A stretch of DNA of 64,000 nt from Leptolyngbya boryana PCC 6306 (GTDB lineage: Bacteria > Cyanobacteriota > Cyanobacteriia > Leptolyngbyales > Leptolyngbyaceae): assembly GCF_000353285.1 (NCBI RefSeq), contig NZ_KB731324.1, positions 4,358,577 through 4,422,576 on the forward strand, given 5' to 3'. Position 1 is the first letter of the stretch. Every line of letters begins with the position of its first letter. Under the pieces are notes generated by a model that saw nothing but the letters and a program-made list of their open reading frames with translations, was not told the DNA's origin and did not search any database. Made by a program: the position numbers and the translations under genes. Below are positions 9,267 to 17,871 of this stretch, piece after piece.

Positions 9267-9611
9267 ATGATTCGCAGAATGAGAACACTGTTGGCTACAA
9301 TCGTCCTGTCTGTGGTGTTTCTAACCACATTGATCAGCCAACCTGCATTTGCGGCCGACGCAGCAGCAGGCGGAAAAGTCTTTAATGCAAACTGTGCAGC
9401 TTGTCATGCAGGCGGCGGTAACGCAATTAACGGCGCAAAAACTTTAAAGAAAGATGCGCTGACCGCAAATGGCAAAGATACAGTTGAAGCGATCGTTGCT
9501 CAAGTGACGAATGGCAAAGGTGCAATGCCCGCATTCAAAGGTCGTCTCAGCGATGACCAAATCCAATCCGTTGCACTCTACGTCTTAGATAAAGCAGAGA
9601 AAGGTTGGTAA
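9267..9611 (+). CDS. petJ: Cytochrome c6 precursor
   Basis: A 114-residue precursor with a signal peptide (basic start, hydrophobic core, cleavage after AFA near residue 29) that delivers the protein to the thylakoid lumen or periplasm. The mature part has the haem-binding CAACH (about residues 43-47) and a methionine in KGAMPAFKGR as the second axial ligand. Cytochrome c6 carries electrons from cytochrome b6f to photosystem I or to cytochrome oxidase, replacing plastocyanin when copper is scarce. Length and C-terminus (YVLDKAEKGW) are normal for the family. Confidence 0.96.
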   Translation: MIRRMRTLLATIVLSVVFLTTLISQPAFAADAAAGGKVFNANCAACHAGGGNAINGAKTLKKDALTANGKDTVEAIVAQVTNGKGAMPAFKGRLSDDQIQSVALYVLDKAEKGW

Positions 9612-9696
9612 GCGGATTTTGGAATTCAGGCTTGAATAGAGGGTAAGGTGGAGATCTGTTCCGAATATTCAATCCTGAATTCCGCACTTTATTAAT

Positions 9697-10743
9697 ATGT
9701 GGCGTAAATCGATTTTAGAGTGGCTAAAACAGCGTCCCTGGTTATTGGTTCCGTGTCTGGCGTTAATTCCGCTGGCTGGCGTTTATTTGAATCAGCAAAG
9801 TCATAGTGAACCTGCACCGCTGCCTTCTCCGATCGCATCTCCGTTGCCAAGCCCGATCGCGTTACCCTCACCTCCGCCGAAATTAGCGCAACCCGTTAAG
9901 TCTCCCGCTCCAAAAAAGACGTTAACGCCCGTTGATCCGAAGCAATTTACTCCAGAAGAAGCTGCCCTGAATGCGAAAACCAAAGCGGCATTGATGGCTT
10001 CGATTGGAACGGTTGATTCATTAATTGAAATGCAAGTTGCGATCGCAATGGGACAACCGAGTTTGGCGATCGCGGCTTCTCAAGGTGCAACGATTCTGGA
10101 TGGAGAAGGAAAGCCCATCGGTCAACTTTCGTCTGGAAATTCTTATCCGATTCAGGGAATTGGCGATCGCATGAATTTCGGCAACGGACAATTACCAGGA
10201 ATGGTGATGATTCAGCCCCCGCCGAACGGAATTCTCTATCTTGGAGACAAACCGTACCGAGGTCGATTTTTACTCGCGGCTCAAGGCGGAAGAATTTGGG
10301 TCGTGAACTATATTAATTTGCGACACTATTTGCATAGTGTCGTTGCCAGTGAAGTTTCACCTAGCTGGAGTGCAGAAGCGCTAAAAGCTCAAGCCGTTGC
10401 GGCGCGATCGTATGCCTTAACTTACTATTTCCGGCGTGCCCAACCGCTTTATCACATGGGGTCTGACGAATATTTTCAAGTCTATAGCGGTATCTCTAGA
10501 GAAGCAGATGCCACCAATCGGGCGGTTGATCAGACCGCAGGGGAGTTTGTCAGCTACCGCGGCGGAATTGTCGAGTCGCTGTATGCCGCATCGGATGATA
10601 TTGTCGCAGAAGCCTTTCGAGGCAAGGGAATGAGCCAACTAGGAGCATTGAGCCTTGCCGAACAAGGATATAACTATCGTCAGATTTTGGCACGCTACTA
10701 TCCGAAAACGGGAATTGCTCGGATTGAGCAGGATCACGAATGA
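9697..10743 (+). CDS. SpoIID/LytB-domain protein, membrane-anchored
   Basis: A 348-residue protein with an N-terminal membrane anchor (about residues 14-30), a proline-rich linker with SPLPSPIALPSPPP (about 40-75), and a SpoIID/LytB domain in the second half. That domain shows VVASEVSPSWSAEALKAQAV and later AFRGKGMSQLGALSLAEQG. SpoIID proteins are lytic transglycosylases acting on denuded peptidoglycan; in cyanobacteria the role is unknown but probably in the cell wall. The start is ATG at 9697. Its last ten bases overlap the end of the convergent NuoB-like gene. Confidence 0.8.
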   Translation: MWRKSILEWLKQRPWLLVPCLALIPLAGVYLNQQSHSEPAPLPSPIASPLPSPIALPSPPPKLAQPVKSPAPKKTLTPVDPKQFTPEEAALNAKTKAALMASIGTVDSLIEMQVAIAMGQPSLAIAASQGATILDGEGKPIGQLSSGNSYPIQGIGDRMNFGNGQLPGMVMIQPPPNGILYLGDKPYRGRFLLAAQGGRIWVVNYINLRHYLHSVVASEVSPSWSAEALKAQAVAARSYALTYYFRRAQPLYHMGSDEYFQVYSGISREADATNRAVDQTAGEFVSYRGGIVESLYAASDDIVAEAFRGKGMSQLGALSLAEQGYNYRQILARYYPKTGIARIEQDHE

Positions 10744-11165
10744 TGCAAAGATGCGATCGCGTTTAACAGCGTTTGCGATCGCAATGGGCATTCCATAATG
10801 TAAGTATTGACTGGAATCAGACTGCCTACAGCAGTGAGCGAATTCTCGATCGGGCTACATCCTCCGAGTGCGATGACAAATTTTGGATCGGGCATTTGTT
10901 CGTAAAGCCGGATCAAGGTCGGGGCAAAATTGGGCGTGACTAGGCTAGCTGTGATGAGTAAATCAGCGGGATGAGCAGGTGCTTTGTGGGTACTCAGCAA
11001 TGATGCAACCTTGATGAAGCAGCAAGTCGGCTCACATTCAGGCGAAGACAGTTCAGAGCGATGGATCTGTTGATATAAATTGTTGACGGTTGTTAGGATT
11101 GCATTTTCAAACAGAGGCTGTTTGTTCGGGTGCAATTTGTCTGCAATTAAGATTGTGTTTGGCAT
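10734..11165 (-). CDS. Small NuoB/NdhK-like iron-sulfur protein
   Basis: A 143-residue protein whose C-terminal half follows the NuoB/NdhK (complex I 20-kDa) pattern: ADLLITASLVTPNFAPTLIRLYEQMPDPKFVIALGGC. It keeps four cysteines in NuoB-like positions: a CC pair (PTCCFI), one in ALGGCSP and one in ECPLR. These correspond to the N2 [4Fe-4S] ligands of NuoB. It is shorter than NdhK (over 200 residues) and lacks the usual N-terminus and part of the segment after the CC pair. No other ndh or hydrogenase gene is adjacent. It may be a diverged NuoB or hydrogenase-small-subunit paralogue; function unknown. No convincing ribosome-binding site precedes the ATG. Confidence 0.65.
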   Translation of the reverse strand: MPNTILIADKLHPNKQPLFENAILTTVNNLYQQIHRSELSSPECEPTCCFIKVASLLSTHKAPAHPADLLITASLVTPNFAPTLIRLYEQMPDPKFVIALGGCSPIENSLTAVGSLIPVNTYIMECPLRSQTLLNAIASLHHS

Positions 11166-11324
11166 GGGACTGAGTATCCTGAGTGTGATCGATTGAATGC
11201 AGAATCAGTTCATTTTTCGCGGTTGTTGTAGCGTTGTTGCGAAGAGACAGTTTCAGTTTGACATAATCTTCTGAGATGACATCCGGAGTTTTGCAGAGAT
11301 TCATATTTGACTGCTAGCACACAC

Positions 11325-11354
11325 AAAAAATGGGAGGCACGATCGTGCCTCCCA
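11325..11354 (-). terminator. Rho-independent terminator of hsp20
   Basis: A perfect 24-bp palindrome (11331-11354, arms TGGGAGGCAC) is followed on the minus strand by a run of T (11325-11330). It lies 40 bases past the hsp20 stop. Confidence 0.9.
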
Positions 11355-11394
11355 CCTCTTCAGAGTTCAATCTGTTTAGAATTCAATCTGCAAA

Positions 11395-11865
11395 CTATGC
11401 GTTGGTCGGTTCAGGTGTCCCTGCGATCGCGCCTGTGGCATCTGCCAAATTCAACTTCACAGTCTTGACTTGATCAACTTTCGGCAAGATCAAGCTCAAA
11501 ATTCCATCTTTGAACTCAGCTTTGACTTGATCATTCTTCACTTCAACTGGAAGAGGAATGACTCGTTGAAACTTACCATAGCGGAATTCGCTTCTAAAGA
11601 ATCCACCTTCTTCGGTCTTTGATTCTTGGCGATGCTCACCTGCTAACGAAACCGCATCTTTGGTCACCTGAACATCAAGATCCTTTGCGTCAATGCCAGG
11701 GAGTTGGGCGCGGAGAACAAACTCATGACCTGTATCTTTTAATTCGACTGCAGGAGTCCAGTCAGTCGGCTCATGGGTCATCGGAGCCATCGAATCAAGC
11801 AATTGGTCAAATTGGCGACGGAATGTATCGATTTCTCGCCAGGGTTGCCAGTAACGAACTAACAT
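11395..11865 (-). CDS. Small heat-shock protein, Hsp20/alpha-crystallin family
   Basis: A 156-residue chaperone that holds unfolding proteins during stress. The alpha-crystallin domain spans about residues 35-135, with FVLRAQLPGIDAKDLDVQVTKDAVSLAGEHR and the closing GILSLILPK. The ATG at 11865 (MLVRYWQPWREI) has a good Shine-Dalgarno, AGAGGTG, six bases upstream; the frame extends to 11925 without support. It is a single-gene unit closed by a strong terminator. In cyanobacteria such genes (hspA type) are heat- and light-induced. Confidence 0.92.
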   Translation of the reverse strand: MLVRYWQPWREIDTFRRQFDQLLDSMAPMTHEPTDWTPAVELKDTGHEFVLRAQLPGIDAKDLDVQVTKDAVSLAGEHRQESKTEEGGFFRSEFRYGKFQRVIPLPVEVKNDQVKAEFKDGILSLILPKVDQVKTVKLNLADATGAIAGTPEPTNA

Positions 11866-11993
11866 CTTGTCACCTCTTGAAAAACGATTAAGAACTTGAA
11901 TCTTCATGTCCTTATCGTGCCGCATCTTGAGGCAATCGACAGTCGCGTAAACTGTACTCTCTGAGTAGAGCTAACCGACTATGCTCAGACAAG

Positions 11994-12260
11994 CTAAGCT
12001 AAGACAAATTCGACGAGTGAATTGACACCTAGCGCATATTCAATGTCATCAATCTGATCGTGGTCGCGCCATTCATCCAAGACACCGAGTAAACAGCGTA
12101 CGGCTAAATCCCGCTGAATCAATTCTGTAACGGCTTGCCATGCATCTGGCGCGTTCAGGAAAAATCCAAGCTGGATCATGCCTCCTTCATGCCACCAGAC
12201 CCCAATCCAACCGGAATCTTGCTCTGTGATTTCGATGTGCTGTCCGAGGTAGGTCATCAC
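11994..12260 (-). CDS. Conserved hypothetical protein, 88 residues
   Basis: A small acidic, tryptophan-rich protein (WIGVWWHEGGMIQLGFF) without signal peptide or membrane segment. I do not recognise the family. It starts at ATG (12260 or, one codon later, 12257) and runs on the minus strand with normal codon use. It is not obviously linked to its neighbours hsp20 and the GlsB-like gene, which lie over 120 bases away on either side. Confidence 0.55.
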   Translation of the reverse strand: MMTYLGQHIEITEQDSGWIGVWWHEGGMIQLGFFLNAPDAWQAVTELIQRDLAVRCLLGVLDEWRDHDQIDDIEYALGVNSLVEFVLA

Positions 12261-12420
12261 TGTTTTACCTTAGTTACAAATCTTGAATGCATCTCAGCAT
12301 ACGATTTGCGATCGCAGTTTGACCTCTACTAAAAAGAAGGGATCGTACAATTCGTCTCCCTATTCAGAGGAAGAGAAGTAGTACAACCCCTAATGTTGAA
12401 CTTAAAAGAGTTTTACAATC

Positions 12421-12687
12421 TTAAGAAGCGCTGCGAGTGACTAATCCCCACAAGAAGATTGCAATCATTGCACCCAGAATTGCCACAATTAAGCTCGGTA
12501 GGCTAAATACCGAGATGGCGATCTTACCGCCGCCCGTGATCAGCGAGAATAAGCTACCTCCTAGCATTGCGCCTGCAATTCCCAAAATCATGGTGCTGAG
12601 AATGCCGCCGCCTTGGCGACCGGGATAAAGCAGCTTCGCGATCGCGCCAGCGACAATTCCAAGTAATGCCCAAGCAATAATGTTCAC
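12421..12687 (-). CDS. GlsB/YeaQ/YmgE family membrane protein
   Basis: An 88-residue, very hydrophobic protein with three predicted helices and glycine-rich turns (GIVAGAIAKLLYPGRQGGG, MILGIAGAMLGG). This is the transglycosylase-associated / stress-response YeaQ family. Members sit in the inner membrane and are often stress-induced, but the biochemical role is unclear. The ATG at 12687 is preceded by AGGAGAAAC on the minus strand, a fair ribosome-binding site. Confidence 0.85.
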   Translation of the reverse strand: MNIIAWALLGIVAGAIAKLLYPGRQGGGILSTMILGIAGAMLGGSLFSLITGGGKIAISVFSLPSLIVAILGAMIAIFLWGLVTRSAS

Positions 12688-13086
12688 AGAAGTTTCTCCT
12701 AGAGCTTCAATGTCTTAGCTGATAAGAATGTGCGATCGCAGGTATAGAATAGCGACCGACTTTTTCTATCTGTGGAGATACTATATCTTCCTCTTTGCTT
12801 TTAACAAAGCAATAAAATTTTTATTTAATAATCTACGACCGTAAGTGTACTAAAGCTATTGTTCAATTTTTTACTTCGAGTTTACAAAACGATTTAATTC
12901 ATCATTCAGAATTTTCTGATACTCGTACTTTGGCAGGGATAAGATTCTATCTCAGGTCATATGACGTTCACGTAAAGTGAGTTAAAATAGTATCACAGGG
13001 CACAAAAAAGATTCGGACATGCGTCGATTTGCATGGTGACAGGTTTGGAAGTGCCTCCTGCAATTACTTCATTGAGGAGGACTCTT
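12688..13086. other. Intergenic region before the 43-residue gene
   Basis: About 400 AT-rich bases between divergent small genes. I see no hairpin or repeat of note apart from a GCGATCGC-type palindrome core near 12732. Confidence 0.5.
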
Positions 13087-13218
13087 ATGAAATTCTTTCA
13101 ACGTCAGAACTCGGAAAAAGACCAACCCCAAGTAGAACACAGTCCGCAACGCGAGCCAGAAGGTCATGTTCATCCGAACTATCGTCATTGGGTTTACTTG
13201 CGGAGATCGAGCAAATAG
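13087..13218 (+). CDS. Small basic hypothetical protein, 43 residues
   Basis: The frame starts at ATG 13087 after a strong Shine-Dalgarno (GAGGAGG, six bases upstream) and ends at TAG 13218, 28 bases before a rho-independent terminator. The product is charged and hydrophilic (MKFFQRQNSEKD at the start, HPNYRHWVYLRRSSK at the end). The frame is also open upstream to 13033, but the ribosome site favours the shorter form. The signals at both ends make a real gene likely despite its size. Family not recognised. Confidence 0.65.
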   Translation: MKFFQRQNSEKDQPQVEHSPQREPEGHVHPNYRHWVYLRRSSK

Positions 13219-13246
13219 CTTGCGGGAGTACTAAAATTTGCGACTG

Positions 13247-13277
13247 AAGGGGCTGATTGGATGCAGCCCTTTTTTTT
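13247..13277 (+). terminator. Rho-independent terminator
   Basis: GGGCTG (13250-13255) pairs with CAGCCC (13264-13269) around an 8-base loop, followed by eight T. It closes the small gene at 13087-13218. Confidence 0.9.
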
Positions 13278-13342
13278 GCATTGACATTTTTGCATAGACA
13301 AAGGGAGAGTGAGGCTTCCTAGCAGATCAAGGTCTTGTATGC

Positions 13343-15418
13343 TTATGCACCGAGGCGATCGCGTAATTCTAAGTGAGTGATTGCAACTTCGGAGGCAGAA
13401 GCATCGCTTTCGGCAGACGTGACGAATTCTGCATCCAGATCAAACCAAAACATAGTCCCAACTTGCAGAGTACTGTGAACTTGGAGCTTGGAGCCAAGTA
13501 GCTGGAGTAATTGTTGGCTAATGGATAAGCCTAAGCCAGAACCTTGTCCAGATCTGCGCCCTGACTCGGTTTGCATAAATGGTTTAAACAACGACTGCAT
13601 CTCGTGCGGCGCAATTCCAATCCCAGTATCTTCGACTTCAAAGCGCAATCGCGATGCTTCTATCCATAAGACGCGCAGAGAAATAGCACCTTGTTGAGTA
13701 AACTTCAGTGCATTGGTCAGAAGATTCATTAAGACTTGCCGTAACTTGCATTCGTCAGTTTGTACCCACTCTGGAACCTCTTGATCGCAGTGCAGCGTTA
13801 GGGTTAAATCGCGCGCGATCGCTTGAGGTTGATAGAGTTCTTCTAAACTGTGCAACATCTGGGGAATCGACACGGCTTGCAACTCGACAGTTTCTGCATT
13901 CGCTTCGAGTTTTGCCAACTCTAAAACACCGTTGATCAAATCTAAAAGGTGCTGCACACTTTGAGTAATCATCGTCAATCGCTCTTTCTGTTTCGGTGCA
14001 AGCGATTTATCGTAACCCATCAATTCGCTGCTGCTGAGAATAATGGACAGTGGCGTGCGCAACTCATGATTTACATTGGCAAGGAACGTTGTTTTAGCTC
14101 GATCAGCAGCTTCGGCTTCTTGTTTTGCCTGCATCAATTCAAGATTCTGTTGCTTTAAAGCTTGGGTGCGCTCTTCGACTTTCTGTTCTAAAGTTTTTGC
14201 ATAATGTTGCAGCATGTCATGAGATTCAGAGAGCGATCGCCAAACTAAATGCATCCGCATGGTTAACGCGACCAATTTCATTCCCAAAATTGGAGCGACG
14301 ATCGGCATCCACCAGCCTGCCAAAAATAAAAGATACGTTCCAGCAATGCCGCTTAACGTAACGCCAACGGCTAATATCAGTGCCAATCGCAACGATTTTA
14401 CTCGCCACCCTAAGACCGCACCGCCCCCAAGCCAAATTAACAACCAAGCGCCCCCGACTCCAGCCGGAACCCCTCGTAAAAGTGGTCTGCCCTCGATCGC
14501 AGCGCTAATCAACTGGCTGGAGAAATCTGCATGCACTTCAACGCCTGCTGAAGTCATTTGAGCCGTTTGCGAATAGGGGGTAAAAAAGCGATCGTTAAGA
14601 CTTTCTGCGATCGACCCAATCACCACGATGCGATCTTGCATCAATCCGGCGGGAACCCGATCTTGTAGCACATCGTTAAAACTAACCGAGGTAAAGCGCT
14701 GCCTCAGATTGCGAAAATTCGCCATCAGCTGAAATCCACCCGTGTCCGCGCGAACATACCCCCCAGTTGTCGGCGACAAAGCTTCCAAGCGGGCGCGCCC
14801 GAGTTGGATCTGAGATGTTCCGGAGATCGGTTTTGGCGTAATGCCTTCTGCTTTGAGATACTCTAGCGCCAAGCGAGTTCCCAAGGTTTCCAGCGTCCGC
14901 GAATCTTTTCCCCATAGCTTATTGACTCTCAGCGAAAGCAGGTTGCGCCGCACTTTGCCATCGTGATCGAGAACAATATCGCTCGCTGCAATTTGATTGC
15001 GCTGACGCAGGATAGGCGGGGGATCAACGGAAGGAAAGTTGTTGCCGCTGATCGTCTTCTCAATGCCAATCAGATTGGACATTTGACTGTAAACCTTTTG
15101 CAAGGCGGCATGTCCAGGTTCAACAGGCAGATTTCGATACAGATCCATTCCCACGACTCGTGGCTTTTGGCGCTGAATCTTGGTGAGCAACTCAGCCAGG
15201 AGTTCATCTGAAATTGGGTATTGTCTGAGTGAATTAAAGTCAGATTCGTCGATCGTGACGATGACCAACCGGGAGTCGACAGGTTCTAAGAGACGTGCCC
15301 GAAACCATTGATCGAGCACCATTAACTCCAATTGCTGGAATGCGCCAGCAAGCTGCATTCCGAGAACTGCTGTTGCTGTTGCGATCGTGCTGAGACTAAC
15401 TCTTACCCACTGCCGCAC
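13343..15418 (-). CDS. CHASE2-domain sensor histidine kinase
   Basis: A 691-residue membrane sensor kinase. After an N-terminal hydrophobic segment comes an extracellular CHASE2 domain (about residues 30-325), then three membrane helices (about 325-390), a coiled coil (400-440), a HisKA domain with the phosphorylated histidine in NVNHELRTPLS, and an ATPase domain with LLTNALKFT, DTGIGIAP and GSGLGLSIS. The ligand of CHASE2 is unknown. No receiver domain or partner regulator is encoded nearby. Translation starts at GTG (15418), since an in-frame stop lies three codons before it. The next upstream minus-strand gene encodes a tiny secreted protein. Confidence 0.9.
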   Translation of the reverse strand: MRQWVRVSLSTIATATAVLGMQLAGAFQQLELMVLDQWFRARLLEPVDSRLVIVTIDESDFNSLRQYPISDELLAELLTKIQRQKPRVVGMDLYRNLPVEPGHAALQKVYSQMSNLIGIEKTISGNNFPSVDPPPILRQRNQIAASDIVLDHDGKVRRNLLSLRVNKLWGKDSRTLETLGTRLALEYLKAEGITPKPISGTSQIQLGRARLEALSPTTGGYVRADTGGFQLMANFRNLRQRFTSVSFNDVLQDRVPAGLMQDRIVVIGSIAESLNDRFFTPYSQTAQMTSAGVEVHADFSSQLISAAIEGRPLLRGVPAGVGGAWLLIWLGGGAVLGWRVKSLRLALILAVGVTLSGIAGTYLLFLAGWWMPIVAPILGMKLVALTMRMHLVWRSLSESHDMLQHYAKTLEQKVEERTQALKQQNLELMQAKQEAEAADRAKTTFLANVNHELRTPLSIILSSSELMGYDKSLAPKQKERLTMITQSVQHLLDLINGVLELAKLEANAETVELQAVSIPQMLHSLEELYQPQAIARDLTLTLHCDQEVPEWVQTDECKLRQVLMNLLTNALKFTQQGAISLRVLWIEASRLRFEVEDTGIGIAPHEMQSLFKPFMQTESGRRSGQGSGLGLSISQQLLQLLGSKLQVHSTLQVGTMFWFDLDAEFVTSAESDASASEVAITHLELRDRLGA

Positions 15419-15516
15419 TGATTTTCACCACTCCTAGCCCCTAAGCTGCTGTTATTGTCAAGTCTTTACAAACTTTAGGGCAGTGTGATGAAGTTGTCTA
15501 CCGCAACTGAAAATAA

Positions 15517-15675
15517 TTAAGATCGCGATCCGCCACCTGTGGTGGTTCCGGGTGAACCTGAATTTGGAGGCGGTGTGATTTGGGCGTAGGCAGAATAGCT
15601 TGAAGCGGAAATAATCTGAATCCCAACCGACAAACCGATAGCGAAAACTGTGTAAGCAAGGCGAGAAGTAGTCAT
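15517..15675 (-). CDS. Small predicted secreted protein, 52 residues
   Basis: The frame starts at ATG 15675 and ends at TAA 15517. The product has a basic start (MTTSRLAYTVF), a hydrophobic core, a signal-peptidase-like AYA site near residue 31, and a short tail rich in Pro, Gly, Thr and Ser ending GGGSRS. It lies 98 bases upstream of the CHASE2 kinase on the same strand. Small signal-peptide proteins near CHASE2 genes are common in cyanobacteria in my recollection, but the function is unknown. No strong ribosome site is seen. Confidence 0.5.
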   Translation of the reverse strand: MTTSRLAYTVFAIGLSVGIQIISASSYSAYAQITPPPNSGSPGTTTGGGSRS

Positions 15676-16130
15676 ATTTTTGCCCAATGGAATAATCTGA
15701 TGACACTGTTCTGAGTCTTCGATCGACAGTTCTGTCGTAACGAGGTTGAGCCATGATGTGAACCAGTAGGTCAGTAAATGAGCGGGTGAGTTGCCTCAGT
15801 CGCATCAAATGACTTAAGAGAGAAGAGATGGTTCACGCAAATAAAGAATAGAGCGATCGGTGAAACTGTCGATGGATACGGGGTTCGGACGCAATTAAGT
15901 TACTATACAAACCCAGGAAGATATCTCAGTATTTTTACGGCGGTTTCCTGCTTCTTCAAACAAGTTTTCCTGAAGAGATGATAGAGGTTTGATGAAGACC
16001 GAAGTTGATGTTCCACTTTCAGGCTGAAATGACCGAGTTGCAATTGATACACGCTTTATAAGATTTATGAATCGCCTGAGTAGTTTTGAGGAGATTGCGG
16101 CTTTCGGGGCGCATCCGGCAGAATGGAACG
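15676..16130. other. Intergenic region before moaA
   Basis: About 450 bases between divergent genes. I see no convincing gene, hairpin or repeat, and nothing resembling a molybdenum-cofactor riboswitch. Confidence 0.5.
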
Positions 16131-17117
16131 ATGAACCAAGTTGATTATCTACGAATTAGTTTAGTTGATCGCTGTAATTTCCGGTGCCAATATTGTATGC
16201 CGGAAGGAAGTGACTTAGCGTATGTATTGCAGCAAGATCTGTTGACTCAGGCGGAGTTGCTGACATTGCTGCGAGAGGTGTTTATTCCAGTTGGGTTTAC
16301 ACGATTTCGGCTGACGGGGGGAGAGCCTTTGATTCGTCCGGGAGTCGTCGAGATTGTCAGCGCGATCGCACAATTTCCTGAAACCAAAGACTTGTCGATG
16401 ACGACCAATGCCTTCTTACTAGAGTCGATGGCGCAGGATCTCTATGATGCAGGATTGAGAAGAATCAACATTAGTTTAGATTCACTCGTTCCAGAAATCT
16501 TTGATCAAATTATTGGTCATCGAGGTAAGTCTCGTTGGCAGCAGGTTTGGGATGGAATTCAAGCCGCGCATCGGATTGGATTTAGTCCTTTGAAGCTGAA
16601 TGTTGTGGTGATTCCAGGTGTGAATGATCATGAAGTGCTAGAGTTAGCAGCTCTGAGTCTTGATCGAGAATGGCATGTGCGATTTATTGAGTTCATGCCG
16701 ATTGGGAATGATCAATTGTTTCAGCAACAGGGTTGGATCGATTCAGAAACCATTCGTCAACAGATTCGAGAACGCTGGGGATTAACAGAAGCGAGTGTGA
16801 AAGGAAATGGTCCAGCGGATGTGTTTCGGATTCCAGGGGCGAAGGGGACGTTGGGATTTATTAGTCAAATGTCGGAATGTTTTTGCGATCGCTGTAATCG
16901 AATGCGATTATCTGCCGATGGTTGGCTCCGCCCTTGTTTGCTCAATGAGATCGGACAGATTGATTTGCGATCGCAACTGCGATCGGGCGTTTCGACTCAA
17001 GCACTGCGCGAGCAGGTCAGTGAACTTTTAGGGCTGAAGCCTGAGATTAACTACAAACAGCGTGATTCGGGCACCACTGGGAAGTATCACCGCACGATGT
17101 CGCAGATTGGAGGTTGA
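16131..17117 (+). CDS. moaA: GTP 3',8-cyclase MoaA (molybdenum cofactor biosynthesis)
   Basis: A 328-residue radical-SAM enzyme converting GTP to 3',8-cyclo-GTP, the first step of molybdopterin synthesis. The N-terminal cluster motif is CNFRCQYC (CX3CX2C). The second cluster motif near the C-terminus is [20 protein letters not shown], and the protein ends in the characteristic double glycine (MSQIGG). I use the ATG at 16131 ([17 protein letters not shown]); a TTG at 16086 would add 15 residues that do not fit the family. It stands without other moa genes here. Confidence 0.95.
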   Translation: MNQVDYLRISLVDRCNFRCQYCMPEGSDLAYVLQQDLLTQAELLTLLREVFIPVGFTRFRLTGGEPLIRPGVVEIVSAIAQFPETKDLSMTTNAFLLESMAQDLYDAGLRRINISLDSLVPEIFDQIIGHRGKSRWQQVWDGIQAAHRIGFSPLKLNVVVIPGVNDHEVLELAALSLDREWHVRFIEFMPIGNDQLFQQQGWIDSETIRQQIRERWGLTEASVKGNGPADVFRIPGAKGTLGFISQMSECFCDRCNRMRLSADGWLRPCLLNEIGQIDLRSQLRSGVSTQALREQVSELLGLKPEINYKQRDSGTTGKYHRTMSQIGG

Positions 17118-17321
17118 GAAGCTGAGAGTGACATGACAAATTTGCAGGAAACCAGAGAGAATTCCCAAGTATTGAATGACAGCGGGAAAATCAAATTTGT
17201 CTACGATCACGATCGATGCCGAGATTTTTGAGCGATCGTCTCAGTTGCAAACTGTAGAAATCTTTGCCGAGACTCAAGCGAACGGTAAGATATGACTGAC
17301 CTTCTTCCAGTCTTGCCCATT

Positions 17322-17834
17322 ATGGATCTCAAACCCTTCATCCGCGAAATTCCAGATTTTCCCAAACCCGGTATTCTGTTCAGAGACATTACAACTTTAT
17401 TACAAAATCCAGCCGGACTAAGAGCCACGATCGAGCTATTTGAGGAAAAATGTTCTCACCTCAATCCTGACTACATCGTGGGCATGGAATCGCGAGGGTT
17501 TATTTTCGGCGCACCCTTGGCTTACCGAATGAATATCGGATTTGTGCCTGTCCGTAAGCCTGGAAAACTGCCCGCTGCGGTGCATTCCGTTGAATACGAA
17601 TTGGAATATGGGACAGACACCTTAGAGATGCATCAAGACGCGGTACAGCCTGGAAGCCGCATCTTAATTGTGGACGATCTGATTGCCACGGGCGGAACCG
17701 CAGGTGCAACGGCAAAACTGGTTCAACAAATTGGGTGTGAATTAGTCGGCTGTGCGTTTTTGATTGAATTAAAAGAATTGCAAGGACGCGATCGCTTGCC
17801 GCAAGTTCCGATCGTTACGCTCGTCGAATACTAG
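17322..17834 (+). CDS. apt: Adenine phosphoribosyltransferase
   Basis: A 170-residue cytosolic purine-salvage enzyme making AMP from adenine and PRPP. The PRPP-binding loop is [16 protein letters not shown] (about residues 114-129), and [17 protein letters not shown] is typical of Apt. Length is normal. I use the ATG at 17322 ([17 protein letters not shown]), which matches known starts; the frame is open ten codons further. It may be co-transcribed with the permease gene 37 bases downstream. Confidence 0.93.
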   Translation: MDLKPFIREIPDFPKPGILFRDITTLLQNPAGLRATIELFEEKCSHLNPDYIVGMESRGFIFGAPLAYRMNIGFVPVRKPGKLPAAVHSVEYELEYGTDTLEMHQDAVQPGSRILIVDDLIATGGTAGATAKLVQQIGCELVGCAFLIELKELQGRDRLPQVPIVTLVEY

Positions 17835-17871
17835 CGCTATAATCACGAAACCGATCGCTCTGGTTTTCCAC

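Noticed and set aside
11107-11304. 65-codon frame overlapping the start of the NuoB-like gene
   Set aside because: No ribosome site, no motif, overlaps a better gene by 59 bases; it does not supply the missing NuoB N-terminus.
11331-11354. Regulator operator (perfect 24-bp palindrome)
   Set aside because: The T-run and its place after hsp20 mark it as a terminator.
15458-15808. 116-codon minus-strand frame
   Set aside because: It reads the small secreted protein (15517-15675) in another frame; its composition (many Arg, His, Cys) is that of a shadow.
17175-17294. Possible 39-residue protein between moaA and apt
   Set aside because: Clean ATG frame but no ribosome site and no recognisable sequence; not enough support.
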